64,000 bases of DNA from Polaromonas sp. (GTDB lineage: Bacteria > Pseudomonadota > Gammaproteobacteria > Burkholderiales > Burkholderiaceae_C), in NCBI RefSeq assembly GCF_030680935.1, contig NZ_JAUXUP010000011.1, forward strand, positions 47,102 through 111,101. Direction: 5' to 3'. Under the pieces are notes generated by a model, which saw only the letters and a list, made by a program, of their open reading frames with translations, ran no database searches and was not told the origin of the DNA. The position numbers and the translations under genes are program-made. Below, piece after piece: positions 28,946 through 38,032 of this stretch. Every line of letters begins with the position of its first letter. Position 1 is the first letter of the stretch.

Positions 28946-29689
28946 ATGCTGCCCAACCGGGAAGGACAACACGTCCCCAACACCACTTTCAAGATCCGCC
29001 GCGACAACCATTGGGTGGACCTGACCAGTGCAGAGCTGTTCAATGGCAAAACGGTGGTGCTGTTTGCGTTGCCCGGTGCCTATACCCCCACCTGCTCCAG
29101 CAGTCACCTGCCGGGCTTCAATACGCTGGCCCCTGTTTTCAAGGCGCGTGGAGTTGACGAGGTGGTGTGCCTGTCGGTCAACGACGCTTTTGTAATGAAC
29201 GAGTGGGCCGCCACACAAGAGGCCGACAACCTGACACTGATTCCGGACGGCAACGGCCAGTTCACCGAGGCCATGGGCATGCTGGTGGACAAAAGCGACC
29301 TGGGTTTTGGCAAACGTTCGTGGCGCTACTCCATGCTGGTGCGGGACGGCATGATCGAAAAAATGTTCATCGAACCCGAAAAAGAAGGCGATCCGTTTGA
29401 GGTGTCTGATGCAGAAACCATGCTTCGCCATGTTTCACCCGACACGCCGCCGCCCGAGCCGCTGACGATGTTCACCAAACCCGGGTGCCAGTTCTGCACA
29501 CAGGCCAAAGCCTTGCTTCAGAACGCCGGTCTGCCGTATGAGGAAATCGTGCTGGGCCACGGCATCACCTCGCGCACGCTGCAGGCGGTTGCCGGCGCCG
29601 CCACCACGCCACAGGTTTTCTGTGGCGGCAAACGGATTGGTGGCTTTGAAGCACTGCAGACCTGGTTGGCTAGTGCAGTGGTGCACTGA
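28946..29689 (+). CDS. Peroxiredoxin-glutaredoxin hybrid protein
   Basis: [15 protein letters not shown] peroxiredoxin site plus C-terminal [16 protein letters not shown] glutaredoxin domain. Confidence 0.93.
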   Translation: MLPNREGQHVPNTTFKIRRDNHWVDLTSAELFNGKTVVLFALPGAYTPTCSSSHLPGFNTLAPVFKARGVDEVVCLSVNDAFVMNEWAATQEADNLTLIPDGNGQFTEAMGMLVDKSDLGFGKRSWRYSMLVRDGMIEKMFIEPEKEGDPFEVSDAETMLRHVSPDTPPPEPLTMFTKPGCQFCTQAKALLQNAGLPYEEIVLGHGITSRTLQAVAGAATTPQVFCGGKRIGGFEALQTWLASAVVH

Positions 29690-29740
29690 CAAACCCGGTG
29701 ATAGCATTTGAATGATTCCAACCGAACCCGTTGAGGATTT

Positions 29741-30445
29741 ATGAGCTCGTCCACCGTCTCCCACAAGGCCGCCATCTCCGCTGACGCCGACAACCTTGCA
29801 GCAGAAGCTGCGCGCTATGCCTTGCTGCGCCGCATTGCCCCGGCCATACGCCACCACATGGCCGGCACGCTGCAACCGATAGGCATGATTTCTGCCATTC
29901 TGGAGCGGCGCCTGCAGGCGCCCACCCCCGACATGGCGGTACTGCGCGACAGCTGCAAGTCCATCAGCGCGCTGTCACGCACGGCCGCTGGCGCCAGCAT
30001 GAACCTGATCAGCTGGGTCGCACCCCGCGAAAACGGCATCGTGCTGCTGGAGGCCGGGGTGGAAGAATGTGTGGGCATGTTGTCCACCGATCTGGCTTTT
30101 CGCGGCTTCACCCTGGCCAATCGGGTCGCTGCAGCGGATGTGAATGTCTCGCAGGTCGCCTTGCGCACCGTCTTCACAGCCAGCCTGATTGCACTGACCG
30201 ACGCAGCACCGGCGCCCGCCAGCGTGCTGGTCACCAGCGACTTGACGGGCGACACAGCCAGGGTGTGCATCAGCGTCGCAGCGCAAGAGGGAGCCAGCAC
30301 CGCGCAGGACCCGCGCAGCTACCGCGACCTCGGGTGGGACGATGTACAGGCCCTGGCCAGCGCCGAGCAGGTCAGCATCTCCCACAGCGCAAACAAGGTC
30401 GAGCTGGGGTTTTTGGTGCTTGAAAATTCTGACCTGACGGTGTGA
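29741..30445 (+). CDS. Histidine kinase DHp-like orphan protein
   Basis: RRIAPAIRHHMAGTLQPIGMISAILERR resembles an H-box; no clear N/G1/G2 ATPase boxes. Confidence 0.45.
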   Translation: MSSSTVSHKAAISADADNLAAEAARYALLRRIAPAIRHHMAGTLQPIGMISAILERRLQAPTPDMAVLRDSCKSISALSRTAAGASMNLISWVAPRENGIVLLEAGVEECVGMLSTDLAFRGFTLANRVAAADVNVSQVALRTVFTASLIALTDAAPAPASVLVTSDLTGDTARVCISVAAQEGASTAQDPRSYRDLGWDDVQALASAEQVSISHSANKVELGFLVLENSDLTV

Positions 30446-30467
30446 CCGGCACACAATTTACTCTTTT

Positions 30468-30519
30468 TTTGATAGCTGCCTGCGCATATTCCAAAAGGGC
30501 TGGCGGCCTATTTCAATCA
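30468..30519 (+). repeat. Dispersed repeat, copy 6
   Basis: tttgatagctgcctgcgcatattccaaaagggctggcggcctatttcaatca. Confidence 0.88.
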
Positions 30520-30641
30520 TAAGTCTGGCACCAAGCCCCGCGCTGGCAGCCGGGGGCTGTCCGGCTTGCTTATGATCCACGTACCGTCACTCGCCCAGGC
30601 CGCATGGCCTGTCGGCAAGCTGCGCCACCCACCCTATACCC

Positions 30642-31529
30642 ATGAAAAAAAGCGGCATCTTGCTCCATATCGCCGGCCTGTGGCTGCTGTCGGGCCTGGA
30701 CGCCTCCGGCAAATGGCTGGTGCTGGCGGGTGTACCGGTGCTTATGGTCGCCTGGGCGCGTTATGCGGTGCACACCGCGCTGATGACGGCGGTGGTCTTG
30801 CCCACACGCGGCAAAGCCATCTTCCATACCAAATCCCTGTCAAGGCAGCTCATACGCGGCCTGCTGATGATTACCACCACCGTGCTGTTTTTCTCGGTGC
30901 TGGGCCGGCTGCCTCTGGCAGAGGCCACCGCCATCAACTTCATGGCGCCCTTGTTCTTGATGGCCATGGCGCCTTGGCTGCTGCACGAGCCACACCGCCT
31001 GCACCGCTGGCTGGGCGTATTGGCGGGGTTTGCCGGCATGCTGGTGGTGGTGCGGCCGGGCGCGCAACTGGACCCGGTGGGTGTGGTGCTGGGTCTGGCG
31101 ACGGCGCTGGCTTTTGCCTTTTTCCAGATCGCAACGCGCCGCGTCGCGCATGATGATCCGCTGACCACCAATTATTACGGCGGCCTGTTTGGCACGATTG
31201 CGCTGACTTTGGCCCTGCCCTGGTTCTGGCAGACACCGCAGCTCAACACCTGGCAATGGCTGCTGCTGGCATCGACCGGAGTCACTGGTTTTCTGGGTCA
31301 CTGGCTGCAGATTGCCGCTTTCAAAAAAAGCCCGGCCACCTTGCTGGCACCGTTCAGTTATCTGCAGATCGTGGCCGCCGCCACACTGGGCTGGCTGGTG
31401 TTTGGCCAGGCACCGGGTCAGACCACCGCGCTCGGTATCGGCCTGATTTGCCTGGCGGGCCTGGGCGTGGCCTTGACCGAGGCGCGCATGGCCTGGGTCC
31501 GGTCACGCGGACCGGGCGAAGTGCCCTGA
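30642..31529 (+). CDS. DMT (EamA) family transporter
   Basis: Ten-TM-type ORF; LPLAEATAINFMAPLFLMAMAPWLLHEPHRLHRWLGVLAGFAGMLVVVRPG. Confidence 0.88.
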   Translation: MKKSGILLHIAGLWLLSGLDASGKWLVLAGVPVLMVAWARYAVHTALMTAVVLPTRGKAIFHTKSLSRQLIRGLLMITTTVLFFSVLGRLPLAEATAINFMAPLFLMAMAPWLLHEPHRLHRWLGVLAGFAGMLVVVRPGAQLDPVGVVLGLATALAFAFFQIATRRVAHDDPLTTNYYGGLFGTIALTLALPWFWQTPQLNTWQWLLLASTGVTGFLGHWLQIAAFKKSPATLLAPFSYLQIVAAATLGWLVFGQAPGQTTALGIGLICLAGLGVALTEARMAWVRSRGPGEVP

Positions 31530-31539
31530 GCCCCGCCGT

Positions 31540-31998
31540 TTACTCCTGAAACAGCGGCAGGTCGGCCTTTTTCAGCGTGCGCAGCACAAAGCTGGACTTG
31601 CTGTGGCGTATGCCCTTGATCTTGTAGAGACGCTCGCGCAGCAGACGTTCGTAGTCCTGTGTGCCGCTGACGGCAATACGCAGCAGGTAGTCGTAGTCGC
31701 CGGACACCAGATAGGCCTCGATCACCTCCGGAATTTTTGCCAGCGTTTCGCCAAACTTCTCCAGCGTGTTGTCGGAGTGGCTGTCCAGGGTGACCTGCAC
31801 CAGCACCGTGTCGCTGAGGTCCAGCGCCGCCGGATTGATGCGCACGGTGTAGCCCTCGATCACGCCTGACTCTTCCATCTTTTTGATGCGGTTCCAGCAT
31901 GGGGTGTGGCTCAGGCCCACCGCCTGCCCGATCTCCTGCAGGCTGGCCCGGGCATTGGCTTGCAGGACTTGAAGAATTTTCCGGTCAATTTTGTCCAT
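31540..31998 (-). CDS. Lrp/AsnC family transcriptional regulator
   Basis: MDKIDRKILQVLQANARASLQEIGQAVGLSHTPCWNRIKKME. Confidence 0.93.
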   Translation of the reverse strand: MDKIDRKILQVLQANARASLQEIGQAVGLSHTPCWNRIKKMEESGVIEGYTVRINPAALDLSDTVLVQVTLDSHSDNTLEKFGETLAKIPEVIEAYLVSGDYDYLLRIAVSGTQDYERLLRERLYKIKGIRHSKSSFVLRTLKKADLPLFQE

Positions 31999-32191
31999 TC
32001 GGTATTTTTTCCTTCATTTTCTTGAATTGCAGGAATTATTACTTAATCGAACCAATTTACCAAAAAAAAACAGAAGCACTTTCTTGCGCACCTGGCCGAT
32101 ACTTCTTCCTGGCAAACGGATTTACCGAGACGTGTTGCCAGGCAAACACACCAGCGGGTTACCGCCCGCTGGTGCGTCTGGATAGCCGGGA

Positions 32192-33499
32192 TCAGGCAAA
32201 TTTGCGCATCGCATCCAGCGCCAGACCGGTGCCAATGCTGCCAAACAGATCACCTTCCACGCGGCGCGCCTGCGGCAGCAAGGCCGCAATACGCTCGCGC
32301 AGCAACGGCACGCTGCTGGAGCCGCCGGTAAAAAACACGGTGTCCACTTCGCCAGCCAACAAACCGGCCTCACGCAGCAAGCCGGTGACGCTGAGCGCGA
32401 CGCTGTCCACCAGGTGCGTGATTGCCCGGTCAAAATCGGCGCGCAACAGGACCAGTTGCTGGCCGGGGTCTATGCGGCCCAGGTCCATCTGCGTTTCAGT
32501 GCTGGCAGACAGCGCGATTTTGGCGATTTCCACCTGCATCGCCAGCCAGTGGCCGGCACGTTCGGTCACCAGGTTTTGCAGACGCAGCAGCTTGTCTTTT
32601 TCCCGGGCCTCGCGGTACAGCTCGGTGATCTGCACCCAGGCCTTTTTGGTGTACGCAAAGTTGATGGTGTGCCAGGTCGCCAGGTTGAAATACTGCGCTG
32701 AAGGCAGCTCCAGCCCGCTTTTGAGCCGACTGCCCAGACCCAGAAGCGGCATCACGCTGGCCAGACTCAGGTGTTTATCGAAGTCGGTGCCGCCTATGTG
32801 TACACCGCTGCTGGCCAGGATGTCGTCTTTGCGCTCTGCCCTGCCCGCGCGCTGGGGCGCCAGGCGCACCAGCGCAAAGTCCGAGGTGCCGCCGCCTATG
32901 TCCACCACCAGCACCAGTTCCTCCCGCGTGATCTGCGACTCGTAGGCAAAGGCCGCAGCGATCGGCTCGTACTGAAACGCAATCTCGCTCAGGCCGGCAG
33001 CACGTGCCACCCCGGCCAGCGTGTCTTCGGCCTGGCGGTCCGCGGCGGCATCACCATCGACAAAAAATACCGGCCGCCCTATCACCGCGCGGCTGAAAGT
33101 CTGCCCCGCCGCCTGCTCGGCCCGGTGCTTGAGCTCGCCGATGAACTGCGCCAGCAGCGTACGAAAAGGCAGCGCCCGCCCGGCCACCTCGGTCTGTTCG
33201 TTGATCAGCGGTGTACCCAGCAGGCTTTTGAGGGAACGCATCAAACGCCCCTCGTAACCCGCCAGATAGTCGGCCAGCGCGGCCCGGCCATAACTCACAT
33301 GGGCGTCTTCGGCATGAAAAAACACAACCGAAGGCAGAGTCAGCTTGTCGCCCTCCAGCGCCAGCAGCGCCACCTGCCCGCTGCCGGCGATAGCGCAGCC
33401 TGCGGTGGAGTTGGAGGTCCCGAAATCAATGCCGCAGGCGGCGCCCGCAGACGGCAAGGCGCGCGCCATCAAGGCTTGAGAAAACCGCCGTCGGCCCAT
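32192..33499 (-). CDS. Hsp70 family protein (YegD-like)
   Basis: GIDFGTSNSTAG; VVDIGGGTSDFALV; TVFFTGGSSSVPLLRERI. Confidence 0.9.
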   Translation of the reverse strand: MGRRRFSQALMARALPSAGAACGIDFGTSNSTAGCAIAGSGQVALLALEGDKLTLPSVVFFHAEDAHVSYGRAALADYLAGYEGRLMRSLKSLLGTPLINEQTEVAGRALPFRTLLAQFIGELKHRAEQAAGQTFSRAVIGRPVFFVDGDAAADRQAEDTLAGVARAAGLSEIAFQYEPIAAAFAYESQITREELVLVVDIGGGTSDFALVRLAPQRAGRAERKDDILASSGVHIGGTDFDKHLSLASVMPLLGLGSRLKSGLELPSAQYFNLATWHTINFAYTKKAWVQITELYREAREKDKLLRLQNLVTERAGHWLAMQVEIAKIALSASTETQMDLGRIDPGQQLVLLRADFDRAITHLVDSVALSVTGLLREAGLLAGEVDTVFFTGGSSSVPLLRERIAALLPQARRVEGDLFGSIGTGLALDAMRKFA

Positions 33500-34005
33500 G
33501 CCGTGGCACTGGCCCGGCTCAGTTTGAAGCCTGGAGACACCCGCTGCGCGGCAAGCTGCACGCCCGATTCGTCCTGTGCGCTGAGCAGCGCATACGGGTT
33601 GTCTTCGTCGGGAACGATATCGAGCAATACCGTCACCCGGGCTCCGCGCGAATCGACTTCCAGGCTTTGGTGCAGCGCGGCATGTAACTGCTGCTCGTGG
33701 CGCCGCACAAACTCGCTCGCGGTCTTGACCAGCGTGGAAAAGGCGGCGCCATCAAGCGGCTTGGGATTTTTCTTATCGCGTCCCATGGTCCAGGGGCCTG
33801 TCAGTGCCGGCTCGGGCTCGCCGTCCTTGATCATGGCCACTGCCCAGCCGTCATCGTCTTCGTTTTTGAGAACGCGCGCGGTCCAGCCGTCACCGCACCA
33901 CAGGCGGGGTTGCTGCACAGGTGTGTCTGGGTTGGAGCTGGAATCGCGGAAAGAAAACCCGGAAAGGTCAGAAGAGTCGGTCGCGGCGCGGGCGGGGTCA
34001 TTCAC
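33469..34005 (-). CDS. Hypothetical protein overlapping the Hsp70-like gene
   Basis: ORF upstream of and overlapping the Hsp70 gene by 31 bp; codon usage consistent. Confidence 0.55.
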   Translation of the reverse strand: MNDPARAATDSSDLSGFSFRDSSSNPDTPVQQPRLWCGDGWTARVLKNEDDDGWAVAMIKDGEPEPALTGPWTMGRDKKNPKPLDGAAFSTLVKTASEFVRRHEQQLHAALHQSLEVDSRGARVTVLLDIVPDEDNPYALLSAQDESGVQLAAQRVSPGFKLSRASATAWADGGFLKP

Positions 34006-34213
34006 GGGGGCTTGGTTCCAGTCAAAAATAGCGCGCTGCGGCGCGGTGCCTATCGATGGGTATTTTACCTTCCGCTCAGGAGCGCGATGCCCGCAAGAGG
34101 CCGCAGTTCTGCCTTGCAGAATTCATCCCTCAGGTAAACCTTGATGACAACCGCGTCGCCTCAGGCTACGCTGAACGCTTGCCTGATCGCCTGTTTATAT
34201 TGGAGACTTTTTC

Positions 34214-35185
34214 ATGACCAACCGCCGCGCGTTTATCGCCAGCACCACCGCCGTCGTCGCCGGAGCCGCCCTGCCTTTGCTGGCCCGGGCCCAAGCGTTT
34301 CCCTCGCGCCCGATCAAGTACATCTGCCCCTGGCCAGCCGGTGGCTCCACGGACGCGGTCATGCGTGCGCTGGCCGAAAGTGCAGGCAAGGCGCTGGGGC
34401 AGACCATCATCATCGAGAACAAACCCGGCGCCGGTGGCATGCTCGGTGCCATCGAGATGCTGAGCGCCAAACCCGACGGCTACACGTTGACGCAACTGCC
34501 GCACGGTGTTTTCCGCATTCCACACATGCAAAAGACAGCCTACGACCCGCTCACCGATTTCACCTGGATCGCCTGCCTGACCGGCTACACCTTTGGTCTG
34601 GTGGTGCCCGCCGATTCGCCGATCAAGACCCTCAAGGACCTGGTGGCCTTCGCCAAGGCCAACCCCGAAAAGTTCACCTACGGCTCCACCGGCACCGGCA
34701 CCAGCCCGCATCTGGCGGTCGAGGAATTTGCACAGCGTGCCGGCATCAAGCTCACGCATGTGCCTTTCAAGGGCAATGCCGACAACATGCAGGCCATCCT
34801 CGGCGGCCATGTGATGGGCGCCAGCGACGCGACTGGCTGGGGCCCGCACGTGGAGTCGGGCAAGCTGCGCTTGCTGGCCACCTATGGCAGCAAACGCACC
34901 AAGCGCTGGCCCAACGTGGCGACGCTGGAAGAGCTGGGCTACAAAACCGTGTCAGATTCACCGTTCGGTGTGTGTGGCCCCAAGGGCATGGACCCGGCCA
35001 TTGTGGCTACGCTGCACGAGGCTTTCAGAAAAACCCTGAACGACCCGGCGGTGCTGGCCACCTTTGACAAGTACGACCAGTCGGTGATCTACATGAACAC
35101 CTCGCAGTACACACGTTTTGCCCGCGACACTTTCATCGCCGAGAAAGAAACGATAGAACGGCTGGGCATGTCTAAAAAGGGGTAA
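34214..35185 (+). CDS. Bug/TctC family tripartite tricarboxylate substrate-binding protein
   Basis: FPSRPIKYICPWPAGGSTDAVMRALAESAGKALGQTIIIENKPGAGGMLG. Confidence 0.92.
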   Translation: MTNRRAFIASTTAVVAGAALPLLARAQAFPSRPIKYICPWPAGGSTDAVMRALAESAGKALGQTIIIENKPGAGGMLGAIEMLSAKPDGYTLTQLPHGVFRIPHMQKTAYDPLTDFTWIACLTGYTFGLVVPADSPIKTLKDLVAFAKANPEKFTYGSTGTGTSPHLAVEEFAQRAGIKLTHVPFKGNADNMQAILGGHVMGASDATGWGPHVESGKLRLLATYGSKRTKRWPNVATLEELGYKTVSDSPFGVCGPKGMDPAIVATLHEAFRKTLNDPAVLATFDKYDQSVIYMNTSQYTRFARDTFIAEKETIERLGMSKKG

Positions 35186-35259
35186 AGACCCTGCCGGTTT
35201 GATGTCAGGCCTATGGCGGGCTGCGCTATCCTTGAGGGATTCATTTCTTTGAGACTGCC

Positions 35260-35856
35260 ATGCCCTTTCCCAAAAACTTCCGCCTGCTTGCCGTCGTGTT
35301 TCTGAGCACCAGCCTGCTGCTGGTCGCCTGCAAGGACGGCCCTTCTGCCGAGGCGCCCGCCAAACCCGCCGCGACCCAGGTATCCACCGCCCTGATTGCC
35401 GCAGAGGCCAAAGGTTTTGCCGTGGGCTCCGCCATGAGCGCACGCACGGTGTACGTTTTCTTTGACCCGCAGTGCCCCCACTGCAACGCGCTCTGGCTGG
35501 CTGCCAAGCCACTGAAATCGCAGGCCAAATTTGTCTGGATACCGGTGGGCCTGATGAACCCGTCCAGCACGGCCCAGGGCGCGACCCTGCTGGCAGCCAA
35601 AGACCCGGTCGCCGCCATGGACGAACATGAAGCATCCATGCAGGCCAGAACCGGTGGCATCAGCGCCGGCAGTGACATCGACTCGCACAAGGATTCGGTG
35701 GCCAAAAACACGGCGCTGCTGACACGCCTGGGCTTTTCATCCATCCCCACGATTGTGGGTACCCATGCGCAAAGCGGCGCGCTGGTGACGCAAGAGGGTG
35801 CCATGCCCACCGCAGCGCTGGCAGCGCTGCTGGGCCTGCAGGCGCCAACCCCCTGA
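35260..35856 (+). CDS. DsbC/DsbG-type thioredoxin-fold lipoprotein
   Basis: VYVFFDPQCPHCNALW CPHC motif; lipobox LLLVAC. Confidence 0.8.
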   Translation: MPFPKNFRLLAVVFLSTSLLLVACKDGPSAEAPAKPAATQVSTALIAAEAKGFAVGSAMSARTVYVFFDPQCPHCNALWLAAKPLKSQAKFVWIPVGLMNPSSTAQGATLLAAKDPVAAMDEHEASMQARTGGISAGSDIDSHKDSVAKNTALLTRLGFSSIPTIVGTHAQSGALVTQEGAMPTAALAALLGLQAPTP

Positions 35857-35857
35857 A

Positions 35858-35920
35858 ATTCAAGCCAAAAGAGACTCCAGCCCTTTTCAGACGTGCGCAG
35901 GCAGCTACTTTTTTGATAGC
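35858..35920 (-). repeat. Dispersed repeat, copy 7
   Basis: RC: GCTATCAAAAAAGTAGCTGCCTGCGCACGTCTGAAAAGGGCTGGAGTCTCTTTTGGCTTGAA. Confidence 0.88.
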
Positions 35921-35947
35921 GCCTTGAAGACGCACTGGCAGCCTGAC

Positions 35948-37177
35948 TTAAAACAGCACGCGGCTGCGGATGGTGCCCGGCACCTCGGCAAGTTTCGCCA
36001 GCGCCAGGTCGGAGTGCGCGGCGTCGATGTCGATCACCACATAACCGATGGCTTCGTTGGTTTGCAAAAACTGCGAGGCGATGTTGATCTGGCTGGCCGC
36101 AAATACACGGTTGATTTCTGCCAGCACACCCGGCACGTTGCGGTGAATGTGCAGCAGCCGGTGTTTGCCGGGATGCGCCGGCAAAGCCACCTCGGGAAAG
36201 TTGACCGACGAGGTGGAGGTGCCGTTGTCGCTGTACTTGACCAGTTTTTCTGCCACCTCGATACCGATATTGGCCTGCGCCTCCACGGTGGAGCCGCCCA
36301 CGTGCGGTGTCAGGATCACGTTGTCGAGTCCGCGCAATGGCGACTCGAACACGTCCTTGTTGCTGCGCGGTTCGACCGGAAACACATCAATAGCCGCACC
36401 CAGCAAATGCCCTGCACGCAGTGCTTCGGCCAGCGGTTCAATCTCGACCACGGAGCCACGCGAGGCGTTGATCAGCACGCTGCCGGGTTTCATCGCGGCG
36501 ATCTCGGCTGCGCCCATCATCCACTGCGTGGCCGCCGTTTCAGGCACGTGCAGGCTGACGACGTCGGACTGCGCCAGCAGATCGTGCAGCTTGCCAGCCT
36601 GACGCGCGTTGCCCAGCGGCAGCTTGGTGACCACGTCAAAAAACACCACCTGCATACCCAGCGCCTCGGCCAGCACCGACAGCTGCGTGCCAATGGAGCC
36701 GTATCCAATGATGCCCAGCGTTTTGCCACGAATCTCGAAAGCGTTGTCGGCCGACTTCAGCCAGCCGCCACGGTGCGCCACGGCGCTTTTCTCGGGCACG
36801 CCGCGCAGCAGCAAAATTGCTTCAGCCAGAACCAGCTCGGCGACCGAGCGGGTGTTGGAAAATGGCGCGTTGAACACCGCGATACCGCGTTCACGCGCCG
36901 CATTCAGGTCCACCTGGTTGGTGCCTATGCAAAAGCAACCCACCGCCGCCAGCTTGTGCGCATGGGCAAAAACATCGCCCGTCAGCTGGGTGCGTGAGCG
37001 GATGCCGACAAAATGCGCGTCGGCGATTTTGGCGTGGAGTTCTTCGCCCTCCAGCGCGCCGGTCAGGCTTTCGATCTGCGTGTAGCCAGCAGCGCGCAAC
37101 ACCTCCAGCGCAGACGGGTGAATACCTTCCAGCAGGAGAAACTTGATCTTGTTTTTGTCGGTAGAGGTTTTGAGCAT
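35948..37177 (-). CDS. serA: D-3-phosphoglycerate dehydrogenase
   Basis: KTLGIIGYGSIGTQLSVLAEALGMQVVFFDV; C-terminal ACT domain; start MLKTSTDKNK. Confidence 0.93.
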   Translation of the reverse strand: MLKTSTDKNKIKFLLLEGIHPSALEVLRAAGYTQIESLTGALEGEELHAKIADAHFVGIRSRTQLTGDVFAHAHKLAAVGCFCIGTNQVDLNAARERGIAVFNAPFSNTRSVAELVLAEAILLLRGVPEKSAVAHRGGWLKSADNAFEIRGKTLGIIGYGSIGTQLSVLAEALGMQVVFFDVVTKLPLGNARQAGKLHDLLAQSDVVSLHVPETAATQWMMGAAEIAAMKPGSVLINASRGSVVEIEPLAEALRAGHLLGAAIDVFPVEPRSNKDVFESPLRGLDNVILTPHVGGSTVEAQANIGIEVAEKLVKYSDNGTSTSSVNFPEVALPAHPGKHRLLHIHRNVPGVLAEINRVFAASQINIASQFLQTNEAIGYVVIDIDAAHSDLALAKLAEVPGTIRSRVLF

Positions 37178-37348
37178 GGGTGATGACAACGGTCTGTCCA
37201 ATGGGGTGTTGCAGTGCACCATTATGAAGCGAAGCCTGCACGCCCATTCCACGTTTGGGCCTTTGCCCCCATCTGAAAGAGGTTGTCGCGGGCAGCGCCG
37301 TGCCGGCGCCGTGATACAAACTCCCCTCACCTTGAGAAGGAATACCTC

Positions 37349-37939
37349 TTGAAATTCAAAATGGCTGAAAAGTCACTCTTTGCCGTGTTGCTGCGCTCAC
37401 CGTGGTGGATCAGCTTCGCCCTGGCAGGCGGATTTGCCCTGGCATCCAAGGCCTTGCTGCCGCCCGACTATGTGGTGTTTGGTGCCATTGGGGGCTTTCC
37501 CTTTGCAGTCATTGGGGTGATTGCCGCCTGGAGGCAGTTCAGCGCGCCCAGCACCGCCCATGTGGAGGCCACCCTGGCACAGATTGCCGCCATGCCCTGG
37601 CGTGATTTTTCAGCCGCCGTGGAGCAGGCTTTTGTGCGCGACGGTTACGAGGTGCAGCGGCTGAATACCGGCGGCGCCGATTTTTTGCTGCGCAAGGCCG
37701 GGCAGACAACGCTGCTGGCCTGCAAACGCTGGAAAGCCGCCCGACTGGGCATAGAGGCCTTAGAGGAGTTGCAGGCAGCGCGTCTGGCGCAGCAAGCCGA
37801 CAGCGCACTGTGTATCACCATGGGCGAGCTCAGCGACAAGGCACGCCAGTTTGCGGCGCAGCAGCAGATACGGCTGATCGGAGCCACCGAGCTGGCGCAG
37901 CTTTTGCGCCCGGTACTGGCACAGCGCGCCAAGACCTGA
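37349..37939 (+). CDS. Membrane-anchored restriction-endonuclease-like (Mrr-type) protein
   Basis: Two N-terminal TM segments then FSAAVEQAFVRDGYEVQRLNTGGADFLLRKAGQTTLLACKRWKAARLGIEAL; GAGAAGG RBS 8 nt before TTG. Confidence 0.65.
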   Translation: MKFKMAEKSLFAVLLRSPWWISFALAGGFALASKALLPPDYVVFGAIGGFPFAVIGVIAAWRQFSAPSTAHVEATLAQIAAMPWRDFSAAVEQAFVRDGYEVQRLNTGGADFLLRKAGQTTLLACKRWKAARLGIEALEELQAARLAQQADSALCITMGELSDKARQFAAQQQIRLIGATELAQLLRPVLAQRAKT

Positions 37940-37951
37940 TGCTCGGGATTT

Positions 37952-38020
37952 GCTATTGTTTTGATAGCTGCTTGCGCTGGCGCTGACTGGGCCAAGTGCC
38001 CTTTTTGCTTCAGTTTTGAG
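37952..38020 (+). repeat. Dispersed repeat, copy 8 (diverged 3' half)
   Basis: gctattgttttgatagctgcttgcgctggcgctgactgggccaagtgccctttttgcttcagttttgag. Confidence 0.75.
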
Positions 38021-38032
38021 CGCAGACGGGTT

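Noticed and set aside
32108-32173. Two successive hairpins (CCTGGCAA/TTGCCAGG and ACCAGCGGG/CCCGCTGGT) downstream of the Hsp70-like gene
   Set aside because: Likely an ordinary 3' end/terminator region with weak T tract; not distinctive enough.
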